Source: JAMXLO01 sp963819855
GTDB taxonomy: Bacteria; Pseudomonadota; Alphaproteobacteria; Acetobacterales; Acetobacteraceae
NCBI GenBank assembly: GCA_963819855.1
Contig: CAWFYC010000026.1
Location: 1 to 64,000, forward strand
Direction: 5' to 3'
Length of the DNA: 64,000 bases
Shown here one piece after another: positions 33,993-45,374 of the stretch (position 1 is its first letter; each line of letters opens with the position of its first letter). The position numbers and the translations under genes were made by a program. The notes below the pieces were generated by a model, which saw nothing but the letters and a program-made list of their open reading frames with translations, searched no databases and had not been told where the DNA came from.

Positions 33993-34214
33993 CACGTGGC
34001 TCCTTGGTGAACAGCAGACGTTTCACGCGGCCGTCATCGACCTCGCGGCTCCGTGATCGCTCCATCGGTATGACGCAGCGCACGCCGCCTCGGCCCGGTT
34101 TTTACTGACGTGGTCCGTTCGGAATGATATGGTACCATGAAGGCGCGGGTGTCAAAAATCAGGGCCGTGGCGGTGCAGCCGACGCAGGCTTGGCAAACAG
34201 CGGAGGACTACGTC

Positions 34215-35288
34215 ATGCAATCTCCATCCATCCCGGGCCGTGGATCGTGCGGCTGCTGCTTCGTGATCCCGACGCGTATCCTGCGACGTCTCGCGTCGCA
34301 CAGCGATCCTGACGTGGCGGCGGCCGCGGGTCGTACGCTGAGGATCACCAGAAGTCTCAACGCATTTCGTTCGCAACTCCGTACCGGCGCGCCGATAGGC
34401 GCCGCGGTCCGCTCCGGACTCCGACGGCAGGTGTTCAACTGCAACAGCACCGAGGACCTGCCCGGCGATGCGGCTCGAATGGAAGGAGCGGACCCGGTCG
34501 CCGATGCGGCGGTGAACCAGGCCTACGACTACGCAGGCACGACCTGGCAGTTCTACAAGGATGTGTTCGGACGCGAGTCCGTTGACGCACACGGCCGAAC
34601 CCTCGTTTCGTCGGTACATTATGCGCAGAACTACGACAACGCATTCTGGAACGGCCAGCAGATGGTCTACGGCGACGGTGACGGGAAGATCTTCCAGAAC
34701 TTCACCAGCGCACTGGAGGTGATCGCCCACGAACTCACGCACGGTGTAACCCAGTTCACCGCGCAGCTGCCGTATCAGAACCAGTCGGGCGCGCTGAACG
34801 AGCACTTCTCCGATGTGTTCGGCGTGCTGGTGAAGCAGTGGTCGTTGCAGCAGACCGTCGACCAGGCGGACTGGCTGGTCGGCGCGAACATCCGCGCGCC
34901 GGGGTTCAAAGGCCGCGCGCTGCGCGACATGGCGAACCCGGGCACGGCCTATGACGATCCGAATTTGGGCAAGGACCCGCAGCCGGCGCACATGCGCGAT
35001 TACGATCCCACGGAAGAGGATTCGGGCGGCGTTCACACCAATTCAGGCATTCCCAACCGCGCCTTCGTGCTTGCCGCCAAGGACATTGGCGGCAAGGCGT
35101 GGGAGGTCACAGGCAAGGTCTGGTACGTCACGCTGACGGAGCGGCTCACGCCGACGGCGGATTTTGCGAAGGCTGCTGCCGAAACGATATCGGTGGCGCG
35201 CGACCTGTTCTCCAACGACGCCAGTGTTGCCGCGAAGATCGCGAAGGCCTGGGCCACGGTCGGCATCGGTGATGCTGCGGTGGCCTGA
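34215..35288 (+). CDS. Protealysin-type M4 metallopeptidase
   Basis: A 357-residue thermolysin-family zinc peptidase. The ATG at 34215 has GGAGG eight bases upstream. The short propeptide holds FVIPTRILRRLASHSD, which matches the propeptide motif of protealysin-like members. Zinc motif HELTH at 172-176, third ligand in SGALNEHFSDVFG (Glu196), and active-site His in GGVHTNSGIPNRAF. No signal peptide is present, as in protealysins, which act inside the cell or leave by another route. Protealysin-like enzymes are often encoded with a small inhibitor, emfourin, and exactly such a gene follows 18 bases downstream. Confidence 0.92.
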   Translation: MQSPSIPGRGSCGCCFVIPTRILRRLASHSDPDVAAAAGRTLRITRSLNAFRSQLRTGAPIGAAVRSGLRRQVFNCNSTEDLPGDAARMEGADPVADAAVNQAYDYAGTTWQFYKDVFGRESVDAHGRTLVSSVHYAQNYDNAFWNGQQMVYGDGDGKIFQNFTSALEVIAHELTHGVTQFTAQLPYQNQSGALNEHFSDVFGVLVKQWSLQQTVDQADWLVGANIRAPGFKGRALRDMANPGTAYDDPNLGKDPQPAHMRDYDPTEEDSGGVHTNSGIPNRAFVLAAKDIGGKAWEVTGKVWYVTLTERLTPTADFAKAAAETISVARDLFSNDASVAAKIAKAWATVGIGDAAVA

Positions 35289-35306
35289 GCCGGATAGCCC
35301 GCCGCG

Positions 35307-35558
35307 ATGAAGGTCATCGTCGAGCGACATGGCGGCTTTGCCGGACTGAAGCGCCGGGGTGAACGGGATGGCGCGTCGCTGTCGTCCGAGCAGCACGCCG
35401 CGCTGAAGCAGGTGATGGCGGCCGCACCGGGCGCGCACGATCCAGGTGCCGATCGCTTTGCCTACCGGATCGAAGTGCACGACGACGCCGGCCAACAGGT
35501 TGTGCACGTGTCGGAGTCGGCGATGCCCGCCAGTCTCGCGGGCATCGCCACGGAATAG
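35307..35558 (+). CDS. Emfourin-type inhibitor of the M4 peptidase
   Basis: An 83-residue protein of the emfourin type. It opens with MKVIVERHGGFAGLKRRGERD, typical of the family, has an acidic/helical middle (LSSEQHAALKQVMAA) and a strand-rich end (FAYRIEVHDDAGQQVVHVSE). Emfourin binds and blocks protealysin in Serratia. Position directly behind the M4 peptidase gene supports the pairing. It ends one base before the convergent serine-hydrolase gene ends. Confidence 0.85.
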   Translation: MKVIVERHGGFAGLKRRGERDGASLSSEQHAALKQVMAAAPGAHDPGADRFAYRIEVHDDAGQQVVHVSESAMPASLAGIATE

Positions 35559-35559
35559 C

Positions 35560-37164
35560 TCAACCGGCCTCGCGCATGAACATCAGGTTCTTCACCCGGC
35601 CGCCGTCGGCGTGCAGACCGCTGATGCGGCCAGCGGCATCGCGCAGCACGCGGACATCGAGCCAGGCACGGAACAGGGTCATCGGCGAGATGATCCTGAT
35701 GAAGTCGCCCTCGATCGGTTCGATCTCCCACGGTCCGGCGGAACGCAACGGTCCCGCGACGCGCATAGTCATCCCGGTCTCGCACGCGACGATGGTCCAG
35801 GTCGCCGCGATATCGGGATTATAGAAGCGACCCGGCAGATCGGCCGGCAGATGGGCGCCAGATGCGACACGATCCAGCGTCTCGCGCACGCCGGCGTCTC
35901 GCTCGACCGCAAGTCCGCCGTCTGCCGTGGGCCGCATGGTGAAGTCGGCCGACCCTCGGCTGGTGGCGAGGCCGCCGTCGTTGGTGGGAATGGTGGTGAA
36001 CGCCCCGCCATGGGTGCTGGCTGTGACGCAGCCGGTGTCGTCGATCGCCACATCCACCGTCGCGCCGCTATCGCGGTTCAGATACCGGCCGGCCAGTCGA
36101 TCCGTGGGTGGCATCGGTGGCACGGCAGGCACACCCGGTTTCCCCTCAATCAGCGTATCGACGACCTGGAACGCCAGGTCGTGCGGGTCAGCGGTGGCAT
36201 CGTTGCTGATGCAGATCACCGCGGCATCGTGATCCGGTATGCGGACGAAGCTGGTCCTGTAGCCGGGCCACAACCCGTCATGGCCGATCGTGGTAACGCC
36301 ACGGTGCGTCTTGACGCGCAGGCCGCGCGCATAAGTGTTTGGCAGGCCATTGTTGAACGGCGTCATCGTCGCAAGCGCATCCGCCAACACGGTGCCGCCA
36401 ACCCGCGGCGAGGCAAAATGCGCGTGCCACAGGGCGAGATCGGCAACGCATGAAACCAGCCCGCCTTCGCCATGCAGCGGGAAATTGTGCTGCGCGCGCA
36501 TCCAGCCGCCGCCAGGTGCCGGGAAATAGCCGGTTGCCAGATTCGGCACCACCTCGGTGGTGCGTTCGACATGACGCGTTGCATTCATGCCGAGCGGCGC
36601 GAAGATGCGCTGGTCGAGGAAGTCGCGCAGTGACTCGCCGCTGATCAGTTCCACGATGCGGCCGAGCAGCATGAAGTTGGAATTGCTGTAGAGATAGCGC
36701 GACCCCGGGATGAAGTTCAGTCCGCGCTGCCGGCAGACGCCGTCCAGCAGGTCCTCCGGCTGGCACGGCTGGCCGAGGTCGGCGCCGCCCAGACGCATGA
36801 TCTCGAGCATGTCGCGGATGCCGGAGGTGTTGTGCATCAGATGCGCCAACGTGACGCGATGGCCGAAATCGGGCAGGGCAGGGATGTGGCGGCGGACATC
36901 GTCCTCGATCGCCAGCCGACCTTCCGCCGCGAGCAGCAGAACAGCGGCGCAGGTGAATTGCTTGCTGACCGAGGCGATGCGGAATGTCGTCCGGGCCCCG
37001 ATCGGTACGCCGAGTTCCAGGCTCGCCATGCCGGCGCTGTCGTGCGCGACAAGCTCGCGTCCGAACACCACGCCAAGCGTCACGCCTGGCCGATCGGTGC
37101 GCCGCCACGGGGCCAGCAATCGCTCGACTCGACCCCGTATCAGCAATTGATCGAGACTATTCAT
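35560..37164 (-). CDS. Beta-lactamase-fold serine hydrolase, D-aminopeptidase-like
   Basis: A 534-residue class C beta-lactamase-fold hydrolase. SxxK is SVSKQF (about 65-70), YxN is YSNSN, and the third motif HDG lies in TTIGHDGLWPGY. The domain of about 340 residues is followed by about 190 residues of beta-rich sequence in two parts, like the extra domains B and C of the D-aminopeptidase DAP. There is no signal peptide, so a cytosolic enzyme acting on D-amino-acid amides, esters or muropeptides is plausible. A GXX-type alternative is an esterase. Confidence 0.85.
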   Translation of the reverse strand: MNSLDQLLIRGRVERLLAPWRRTDRPGVTLGVVFGRELVAHDSAGMASLELGVPIGARTTFRIASVSKQFTCAAVLLLAAEGRLAIEDDVRRHIPALPDFGHRVTLAHLMHNTSGIRDMLEIMRLGGADLGQPCQPEDLLDGVCRQRGLNFIPGSRYLYSNSNFMLLGRIVELISGESLRDFLDQRIFAPLGMNATRHVERTTEVVPNLATGYFPAPGGGWMRAQHNFPLHGEGGLVSCVADLALWHAHFASPRVGGTVLADALATMTPFNNGLPNTYARGLRVKTHRGVTTIGHDGLWPGYRTSFVRIPDHDAAVICISNDATADPHDLAFQVVDTLIEGKPGVPAVPPMPPTDRLAGRYLNRDSGATVDVAIDDTGCVTASTHGGAFTTIPTNDGGLATSRGSADFTMRPTADGGLAVERDAGVRETLDRVASGAHLPADLPGRFYNPDIAATWTIVACETGMTMRVAGPLRSAGPWEIEPIEGDFIRIISPMTLFRAWLDVRVLRDAAGRISGLHADGGRVKNLMFMREAG

Positions 37165-37189
37165 TGGCGTATCTGCTCAAGGAGTGTTG

Positions 37190-37253
37190 CACCACAAAAA
37201 CACAAAGGCACGAGGGGAATAACCCCCTTCGTGCCTTTTGTGTCCTTGTGGTG
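37190..37253. repeat. Long imperfect hairpin after clpA
   Basis: Two arms of about 28-31 bases (37190-37217 and 37223-37253) form a near-perfect hairpin of the kind CACCACAAAAACACAAAGGC...; they differ by two mismatches and two indels. It lies just beyond the clpA stop and could end transcription from either side, although no T-run follows on the clpA strand. The ACACAAAGGCACGA wording recalls the arms around the GxxExxY gene at 8915 and 9350. Confidence 0.7.
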
Positions 37254-37268
37254 AAGATTTTATTCTGA

Positions 37269-39614
<2,346 letters not shown>

Positions 39615-39752
39615 TGTCGTCGGCGCTCCTACGCGCTGAAGGCTGTGAGCTGGACCTGATCATCCCCGGCGGTCCGACCGGCAGTCAACTCAGGCAAGTT
39701 CCGTACCTGTCTCCGTTCAGCCATCTGGGGGCTAAAAGCCGAATTCTTGCAA

Positions 39753-40091
39753 TCATTCCTTCTCGATCGTGCATTGCAGAGGATGCTGGTTCTGCCGCGC
39801 CAGGTCCATGACCTGCGTCACCTTCGTCTCAGCGACCTCGTAGGTATAGACGCCGCATACACCGACTCCGCGGCGGTGCACGTGCAGCATGATCCTGGTG
39901 GCCTCCTCGCGCGACTTCTGGAAGAATCGTTCCAGAACATGAACGACAAACTCCATCGGGGTGTAATCGTCGTTCAACATCAGCACCTTGTACATCGCGG
40001 GTTTCCTGGTCTTCGGGCGTGCGCGGACGACGACCCCGGTGTTCGGGTTCTCGGTATTGCTGTTGCCGCCACGCCTGTCGCCGTCGCTCAT
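39753..40091 (-). CDS. clpS: ClpS, N-degron adaptor of ClpAP
   Basis: A 112-residue adaptor. The N-terminal 30 residues are flexible and polar, then the core MYKVLMLNDDYTPMEFVVHV begins, with the N-degron pocket residues in NDDYTPMEFV and the His in HVHRRGVGVCGVYTYEVAE. ClpS hands substrates with bulky N-terminal residues to ClpA. Length and motif are standard. It precedes clpA. Confidence 0.97.
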   Translation of the reverse strand: MSDGDRRGGNSNTENPNTGVVVRARPKTRKPAMYKVLMLNDDYTPMEFVVHVLERFFQKSREEATRIMLHVHRRGVGVCGVYTYEVAETKVTQVMDLARQNQHPLQCTIEKE

Positions 40092-40263
40092 CGTTCTTCC
40101 GCGCCCATCTGTCGCGACATCCTCGCCAACCCCGGACGATCCTGCCCAATCGAGCGGCAGCGAAGACCCTCGCCGCTGCCGATCGAAGCACGAACCATAT
40201 CGGAAGGCGGTGCCGGGTTAAAAGAGCATTGACGCGCAAACATTAAGCGCGCGTGTCACGGCA

Positions 40264-40297
40264 TGAAAAAAGGCCCGGGCACGGGGCCAGGGCCTTC
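40264..40297 (-). terminator. Rho-independent terminator of the phasin gene
   Basis: On the minus strand AAGGCCC, a GC-rich loop, then GGGCCTT followed by six T. The 7-bp stem is extended by further G/C pairs and lies about 70 bases after the phasin stop. Confidence 0.85.
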
Positions 40298-40368
40298 TTC
40301 CACCCGATGAGGGTCTGCCTGGGGGGAGGAGGCCGGCAGGCCCGTCGGTAGTCCGTGCCAGCGGCCGA

Positions 40369-40890
40369 TCAGGCCGCCTTGGCAAACTTCTCCATCGCCA
40401 GGTTGACGCGAGCGGTGAGCGGCGCCAGCGCCTGTTCGGTCAGCTTCATCGACGCGTCGGTGAGCTTGCCCGATTCGGCAACCGTCTTCTCCAGCGTCGA
40501 CCGCGCCAGGCTCGCCTGCAGGTCGAACGCATCCTTCAGCGACTTCACCGAGGACATCGCCTTGAACGTCGACATCGTGTCGTCGAACGAGGCCTGCGCG
40601 GTAGCCGCGATCTGCTTGCCGATGTCCTGCACGCCGGCGGCCCAGATCTGGCCGCACTTCACCATCGCCTCGAGGTTGCCCTGGCTGAACGCCATCAGTT
40701 CCTCAGCCGTCTTCATCGCCTTTTCCATGCCTTCCTTCACCTTTGCCTGTGTGTCTGCGAATCCCGCGGTTGCCCGCGTCATGCCGTCCTTCAGCCCTGA
40801 CACTGTCGCTTCAAAGCCTTTCGCGGCCGTATCCGCTGCCTGGTCTTCCAGCGCGGCGGGTCCTTCGATCATCTTTGGCTTGTTCGCCAT
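40369..40890 (-). CDS. Phasin family protein
   Basis: A 173-residue phasin. The protein is almost wholly amphipathic helix with heptad-like spacing: MTRATAGFADTQAKVKEGME, ELMAFSQGNLEAMVKCGQIW, IGKQIAATAQASFDDTMSTF and the C-terminal KLTEQALAPLTARVNLAMEK. Phasins coat polyhydroxyalkanoate granules and help with granule number, chaperoning and segregation. Two dyads upstream (40960 and 41017) fit the binding sites of the PHA-responsive repressor PhaR. Single-gene unit with its own terminator. Confidence 0.92.
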   Translation of the reverse strand: MANKPKMIEGPAALEDQAADTAAKGFEATVSGLKDGMTRATAGFADTQAKVKEGMEKAMKTAEELMAFSQGNLEAMVKCGQIWAAGVQDIGKQIAATAQASFDDTMSTFKAMSSVKSLKDAFDLQASLARSTLEKTVAESGKLTDASMKLTEQALAPLTARVNLAMEKFAKAA

Positions 40891-40959
40891 GCACGTTATC
40901 TCCTGGTGACCGGCCGCCTCGCGGACGACAGCACCTTCGAGTGGGTTGCCGAACGATTT

Positions 40960-40974
40960 TGCTGCAATGCAGCA
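40960..40974. promoter_or_regulatory. PhaR-like palindrome 1
   Basis: TGCTGCA-A-TGCAGCA, a perfect 7-bp dyad about 70 bases before the phasin ATG. It contains CTGC-N3-GCAG, the form described for PhaR binding in alphaproteobacteria. This is inference from the motif. Confidence 0.55.
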
Positions 40975-41016
40975 CGAACCCGGATATAGGGCACAACCGC
41001 CGGTGGATCAAGCGAC

Positions 41017-41035
41017 TTTTGTGCAGTGCACAAAA
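41017..41035. promoter_or_regulatory. PhaR-like palindrome 2
   Basis: TTTTGTGCA-G-TGCACAAAA, a perfect 9-bp dyad with a TGC/GCA core, 43 bases beyond the first palindrome and between the divergent phasin and carboxypeptidase genes. Either a second PhaR site or an operator of the divergent gene. Confidence 0.45.
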
Positions 41036-41195
41036 ATTCTTGGAAGCGACTTCTCCACCGGCTTCGGGCACCGTTCGCAGTGCCAGCAGTCGCATGTAAC
41101 CCGTTCAATTTTTTCTGTTTTCGGCCGGATTCCGGCTGGACAGGCGCGCGCCCTGGCTTCTAGAGTCCGTGCGAACCGCCGGAGGTGAGCAACGA

Positions 41196-42419
41196 ATGGC
41201 CGGAACGGACCGCCCAGGACGCAAGTACATAATGCGTCTGTCCGCTCTGGCGGGCGCGGCCGCTGCCATTGTCGCTGCGTTTCCAGCGCAGGCCAGGGCG
41301 CAGATCGGCTCCGACCGATACAGTTCCATCGTGGTGGACTCCGGCACCGGCAATGTCCTCGAGGCTGCCAATCCGGATGCGCCGCGCCACCCGGCAAGCC
41401 TCGCCAAGCTGATGACCCTGTACATGGCGTTCGAAGCCCTGCGCGACCGGCGCATCAGCACCGAGCAGATCGTACCCGTGTCGCCACGCGCCGCCGCGAT
41501 GGAACCGTCCAAGCTCGGCCTCACGCCGAACACCCGCCTGACGGTGCAAGACGCAATCCTCGGCCTGGTGACCAAGTCCGCCAACGACGCGGCGGCCGCG
41601 CTCGGCGAACTGCTGGGCGGATCGGAGGACCGATTCGCCCAGATGATGACGCTGCGCGCCCGTGCGCTGGGGATGAGCCACACCACATTCACCAACGCCT
41701 CGGGCCTGCCGGACCCCGATGCCTGGACCACAGCCCGCGATCTCGCGATTCTGGCGCGGCACTTGGTCACCGACTTCCCGGGCTTCTATCCCTATTTCAG
41801 CATCCACAGCTTCTCGTTCCAGCGGCGCGTGATCTTCAACCACGACCGAATGTTGGAGTCCTATCCTGGCGCCGACGGCATGAAGACCGGCTATACCGAG
41901 GCGTCCGGGCACAACCTCGTCACCAGCGCGGTGCACAGCGGCGTCCGGCTGATCGGCGTCGTACTCGGCGCCGGCTCCAACCCCGAGCGCGACGCTCACA
42001 TGGCAACGCTGCTCGATCAGGGCTTCGAGCAGATGGACGTTCCGCCGGAACGCCGCACCGCGGTGGCGGGCCGGCTGCCCAGTCTGGTCGGTACCGCGCA
42101 CGCTGCCAGTCTCGCCGTGCAGCCGGTCCGGCCGACGGCGCAAATGCGCGCTGCGGCGTCGGCTGCGGCGTGGTCTATCCAGGTCGGCAGTTTCGGCAGT
42201 GAGAAGGTGGCGCGCGAGGCGGCGTCGAATGCCCGGCGCGCCGCCGATGACGGCGAGGCGCGGGTCGAGCCCGCCAGTCAACATGGCCGCACCATCTGGC
42301 GCGCGCAGGTCACCGGACTCACCGCCGCCGAGGCACAGGGGACCTGCTCGGCGCTGATGCGCCATCGATCGCCGTGCATGGTGCTGCGTCCCGACCAGCG
42401 CCAGGTGGCCAGCCGCTAA
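41196..42419 (+). CDS. D-Ala-D-Ala carboxypeptidase with SPOR domain
   Basis: A 407-residue penicillin-binding protein of the DacA/PBP5-6 class (peptidase S11), which removes the terminal D-Ala of murein stem peptides in the periplasm. SxxK is SLAKLM, SxN is KSANDAA, KTG is GMKTGYTEASG. The signal region is MRLSALAGAAAAIVAAFPAQA. The C-terminus adds a SPOR-type repeat (AAWSIQVGSFGSEKVAREAA) that binds denuded glycan at the division septum. Start taken at the ATG 41196 with GGAGG upstream. It converges with rpiA, overlapping it by four bases. Confidence 0.92.
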   Translation: MAGTDRPGRKYIMRLSALAGAAAAIVAAFPAQARAQIGSDRYSSIVVDSGTGNVLEAANPDAPRHPASLAKLMTLYMAFEALRDRRISTEQIVPVSPRAAAMEPSKLGLTPNTRLTVQDAILGLVTKSANDAAAALGELLGGSEDRFAQMMTLRARALGMSHTTFTNASGLPDPDAWTTARDLAILARHLVTDFPGFYPYFSIHSFSFQRRVIFNHDRMLESYPGADGMKTGYTEASGHNLVTSAVHSGVRLIGVVLGAGSNPERDAHMATLLDQGFEQMDVPPERRTAVAGRLPSLVGTAHAASLAVQPVRPTAQMRAAASAAAWSIQVGSFGSEKVAREAASNARRAADDGEARVEPASQHGRTIWRAQVTGLTAAEAQGTCSALMRHRSPCMVLRPDQRQVASR

Positions 42420-43102
42420 CCAACCTCCAGCCGGCGAACACCGTTGTCGCCCGCCACCAGCGCCAGCTTGGCGATGCCGATGAACAGGCCGGTTTCCACC
42501 ACACCCACGGTCTGACCGATCGCCAGGTCCAGCGCGGCAGGATCGCCGATCGCGCCGAATTGGCAGTCGAGGATGCGGTTGCCGCCGTCGGTGCAGAACA
42601 GCTTGCCGTCAGCATCGCGCCTGGGCTGGGGTTCGGTGCCGAGCCGGCGCAGGCGATCCGCCGTCGTCTCCCAGCCGAACGGCACTACCTCGACCGGCAC
42701 CGGCACGGTGGCGCCCAGCCGGTCCACCAGCTTCCTGCCGTCTGCGACGATGACCAGCCGGTCCGATGCCACGGCGACGATCTTCTCGCGCAGCAATGCC
42801 CCGCCGAGACCCTTGATCAGGCTGAGCGAGCCGATCTCGATTTCGTCCGCGCCGTCGATCGTAATGTCGAGTCGGCGGTGCTCGGTGAAGCTGGTGAGCG
42901 GAATCCCACCGTCTCGCGCCTGCGCCGCGCTCCGTTCGGAGGTAGGAATGGCGCGGATGCGCAGACCTTCGCGCACCCGTCGGATCAGCGCCTCGATCGC
43001 AAACCGGGCGGTGGAGCCAGTGCCGAGACCGACCACCATGCCGTCCTCGATCATCGCGGCCGCGGTCTCGGCGGCAGCACGCTTCTGTGTGTCGCGGTCC
43101 AT
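42416..43102 (-). CDS. rpiA: Ribose-5-phosphate isomerase A
   Basis: A 228-residue enzyme that interconverts ribose 5-phosphate and ribulose 5-phosphate in the pentose phosphate pathway. Phosphate-binding loop VVGLGTGSTARFAIEALI; catalytic Asp and Glu in DITIDGADEIE; the active-site Lys loop LIKGLGGALLREKIVA. Length is standard. It is divergent from map, with about 156 bases between. Confidence 0.96.
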   Translation of the reverse strand: MDRDTQKRAAAETAAAMIEDGMVVGLGTGSTARFAIEALIRRVREGLRIRAIPTSERSAAQARDGGIPLTSFTEHRRLDITIDGADEIEIGSLSLIKGLGGALLREKIVAVASDRLVIVADGRKLVDRLGATVPVPVEVVPFGWETTADRLRRLGTEPQPRRDADGKLFCTDGGNRILDCQFGAIGDPAALDLAIGQTVGVVETGLFIGIAKLALVAGDNGVRRLEVG

Positions 43103-43258
43103 CAGCCCGGCACCGCGTTAATGATCTCGTTGGTCATGGCTGGCACGCAATAGCCGCTCCTGCTCCTTCTGGCCACTGTGTCGGCCTTGCGTCGGGGCAT
43201 CGGGTTGCGCATCTTGGCAGCCTACCAGACGGTATCGAGGCGACGGAGACCAAGGGCG

Positions 43259-44071
43259 ATGGACGGCGGAACCGACGCGAGACGCATCACCATCCATGCG
43301 CCGGAGGATTTCCAAGGGATGCGGGTCGCTGGCCGCCTGGCGGCCGAGGCACTGGACATGATCACCGAGCATGTCCGGCCGGGGGTATCGACCGGTGCCC
43401 TCGACGTGCTGTGCCATGAGTTCATCACCACGCACGGCGCGGTGCCGGCGCCGCTGAATTATCGCGGCTATCCAAAGTCGATCTGCACCTCGATCAACCA
43501 CGTCGTCTGCCATGGCATTCCGGGCGAGCGAAAGCTGGAGAACGGCGACATCCTGAACATCGACGTTACGGTGATCCTGGACGGCTGGCATGGCGATTCC
43601 TCGCGCATGTATGTCGCCGGCACCGCCTCGACGCGGGCGCGCAACCTGATGGACGTGACCTACGAGGCGATGATGCGCGGCGTCGATGCGGTGAAGCCCG
43701 GCGTGACGCTCGGCGACGTCGGCCACGTGATCCAGAATTTTGTCGAAAACCAGCGGTTCAGCGTGGTGCGCGACTTTTGCGGCCACGGCATCGGGCGGCG
43801 CTTCCATGAACCGCCGAACGTGCTGCATTTCGGCCGGCCGGGCGAAGGTCCGCTGCTGCGCGCCGGCATGTTCTTCACCATCGAGCCGATGGTGAACGCC
43901 GGCCGGCCCGAGGTGAAGGTGCTGGACGACGGTTGGACCGCGGTGACACGCGACCGCAGCCTGTCGGCGCAGTTCGAGCACATGATCGGCGTGACCGAGA
44001 CCGGCTGCGAGATTTTTACCCTTTCGCCAGCCGGTCTCAGCAAGCCACCGTACTCGACCGCTACAGCTTGA
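43259..44071 (+). CDS. map: Methionine aminopeptidase type I
   Basis: A 270-residue metalloenzyme that removes the initiator Met. Substrate-site His in INHVVCHGIPG; metal ligands NIDVTVILDGWHGDSSRM (two Asp), CGHGIGRRFHEPP (His) and FTIEPMVNAG (Glu), and the last Glu in AQFEHMIGVTE. There is no zinc-finger N-terminal extension. ATG at 43259 chosen because the longer frame is arginine rich and poor. It overlaps the convergent binding-protein gene by eleven bases. Confidence 0.95.
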   Translation: MDGGTDARRITIHAPEDFQGMRVAGRLAAEALDMITEHVRPGVSTGALDVLCHEFITTHGAVPAPLNYRGYPKSICTSINHVVCHGIPGERKLENGDILNIDVTVILDGWHGDSSRMYVAGTASTRARNLMDVTYEAMMRGVDAVKPGVTLGDVGHVIQNFVENQRFSVVRDFCGHGIGRRFHEPPNVLHFGRPGEGPLLRAGMFFTIEPMVNAGRPEVKVLDDGWTAVTRDRSLSAQFEHMIGVTETGCEIFTLSPAGLSKPPYSTATA

Positions 44072-45296
44072 CGAACGGGCAGCCGCCGTCCGCCAGCGGG
44101 CGGAACGACTGCTCCGCCGGGATTGTCTCGGTGACGAACTGGTAGTCCCACGGCTTCTTGCTGTCCTCGGGCTTCTTCGCCTCGAACAGATAGGTGGTGT
44201 GGATCTTCCGGCCGTCCACCCGCACCTTTCCCTTGCCTAGCACGTCGTCGTCGGTCGGCAGCTGCTTCATCATGTCCACCGTCGCCTTGCCGGACGCCTT
44301 CGCCTTGTCCACCCCGCCGATCGCCTCGACCGCCTTCAGGTAGTGGTAGAGACACGAATACGCGCCGGCGTGCGTCACACTGGGATAGGCGGTGGGAGTC
44401 TTCGGCAGCACCCGCTGGGTGAAGGCCCGGGTGCGGTCGTTCAGGTCCCAGTAGAACGGCAGGCACATCAACGATCCCTGACCAACCTCCAGCCCCATGC
44501 CGTGCAGGTCCGTCGTCTGCGCCGCCAGCGCCACCATCTTGACCCCGCTCTGCGGCAGCCCGAATTCGCGCGCCTGCTTCATGCAGTTGACAATGTCGGC
44601 GCCGCCGTTGGCCAGCGCGATGACCTGGGCACCGCTCGCCTTGGCGGTGAGCAGGAAGGAGGAGAATTCCGTGGTGCCGGGGAACGGATACCTGGCCACG
44701 CCCACGACCTTGCCGCCCGCTGCCTCCACGGCGGCCGAGGAGTCGCGTGTCAGCGACACGCCGAAGGCATAGTCCGGTGCGACATAGAACCAGGTCTTGA
44801 ACCCGGCCTTGGTGACCGCCGTCGACGAGCCGTGTGTCAGCATCCAACTGTCGTAGGTCCAGTGGACCATGTTGGGCGAGCACGATTTGCCGGTCAGGTC
44901 CGCCGTCACCGCACCGGAGTTCAGGTGCACCTTGTCCTTCTGGGTGCAGAGCGTGTTCAGCGCAAGCGCGATAGCGCTGTTGTTCACCTCCAGCACCGCG
45001 TCCACATCACCGCGGTCGAACCATTCGCGGACGATGTTGAGTGCGACGTCGGTGTTGTTCTGGTGATCGCCCACCAGGTACTCGACCGGCATGCCCTTGG
45101 CGGCCGGATTGAAGTCCTCGATCGCCTGCTGCGCGCAGGCAATCGACACCGCGCCTGAGTTGGCGCTGTACGGGCCGGAGACATCCGTCAGATGGCCGAT
45201 CTTGAGCGTGCCGGCGGCCCGCGCCGAGCCGATCACCCAGGGCGCCGCCATTCCTGCCAGGACTGCGCGCCGCGACAGGTTTTGTATCGTTGTCAT
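44061..45296 (-). CDS. ABC substrate-binding protein, Leu/Ile/Val type
   Basis: A 411-residue periplasmic binding protein of the branched-chain amino acid type (type I fold). The N-terminus has a twin-arginine-type signal (SRRAVLAGMAAPWVIGSARA). The mature protein begins TLKIGHLTDVSGPYSANSG, followed by VEYLVGDHQNNTDVALNIVR and NSAIALALN. C-terminal lobe contains KTPTAYPSVTHAGAYSCLYH. No permease or ATPase genes are next to it, so its partners are elsewhere; ligands of such orphan proteins include amino acids, amides and urea-like compounds. Confidence 0.9.
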   Translation of the reverse strand: MTTIQNLSRRAVLAGMAAPWVIGSARAAGTLKIGHLTDVSGPYSANSGAVSIACAQQAIEDFNPAAKGMPVEYLVGDHQNNTDVALNIVREWFDRGDVDAVLEVNNSAIALALNTLCTQKDKVHLNSGAVTADLTGKSCSPNMVHWTYDSWMLTHGSSTAVTKAGFKTWFYVAPDYAFGVSLTRDSSAAVEAAGGKVVGVARYPFPGTTEFSSFLLTAKASGAQVIALANGGADIVNCMKQAREFGLPQSGVKMVALAAQTTDLHGMGLEVGQGSLMCLPFYWDLNDRTRAFTQRVLPKTPTAYPSVTHAGAYSCLYHYLKAVEAIGGVDKAKASGKATVDMMKQLPTDDDVLGKGKVRVDGRKIHTTYLFEAKKPEDSKKPWDYQFVTETIPAEQSFRPLADGGCPFVKL

Positions 45297-45374
45297 CCGC
45301 GTGTTTCCCCCGAGCTTAGTTGCCGGGCAGCTTCCACCGGCTGGCGTTGGGGCGCAACGGCGAGCGATGAGAGG

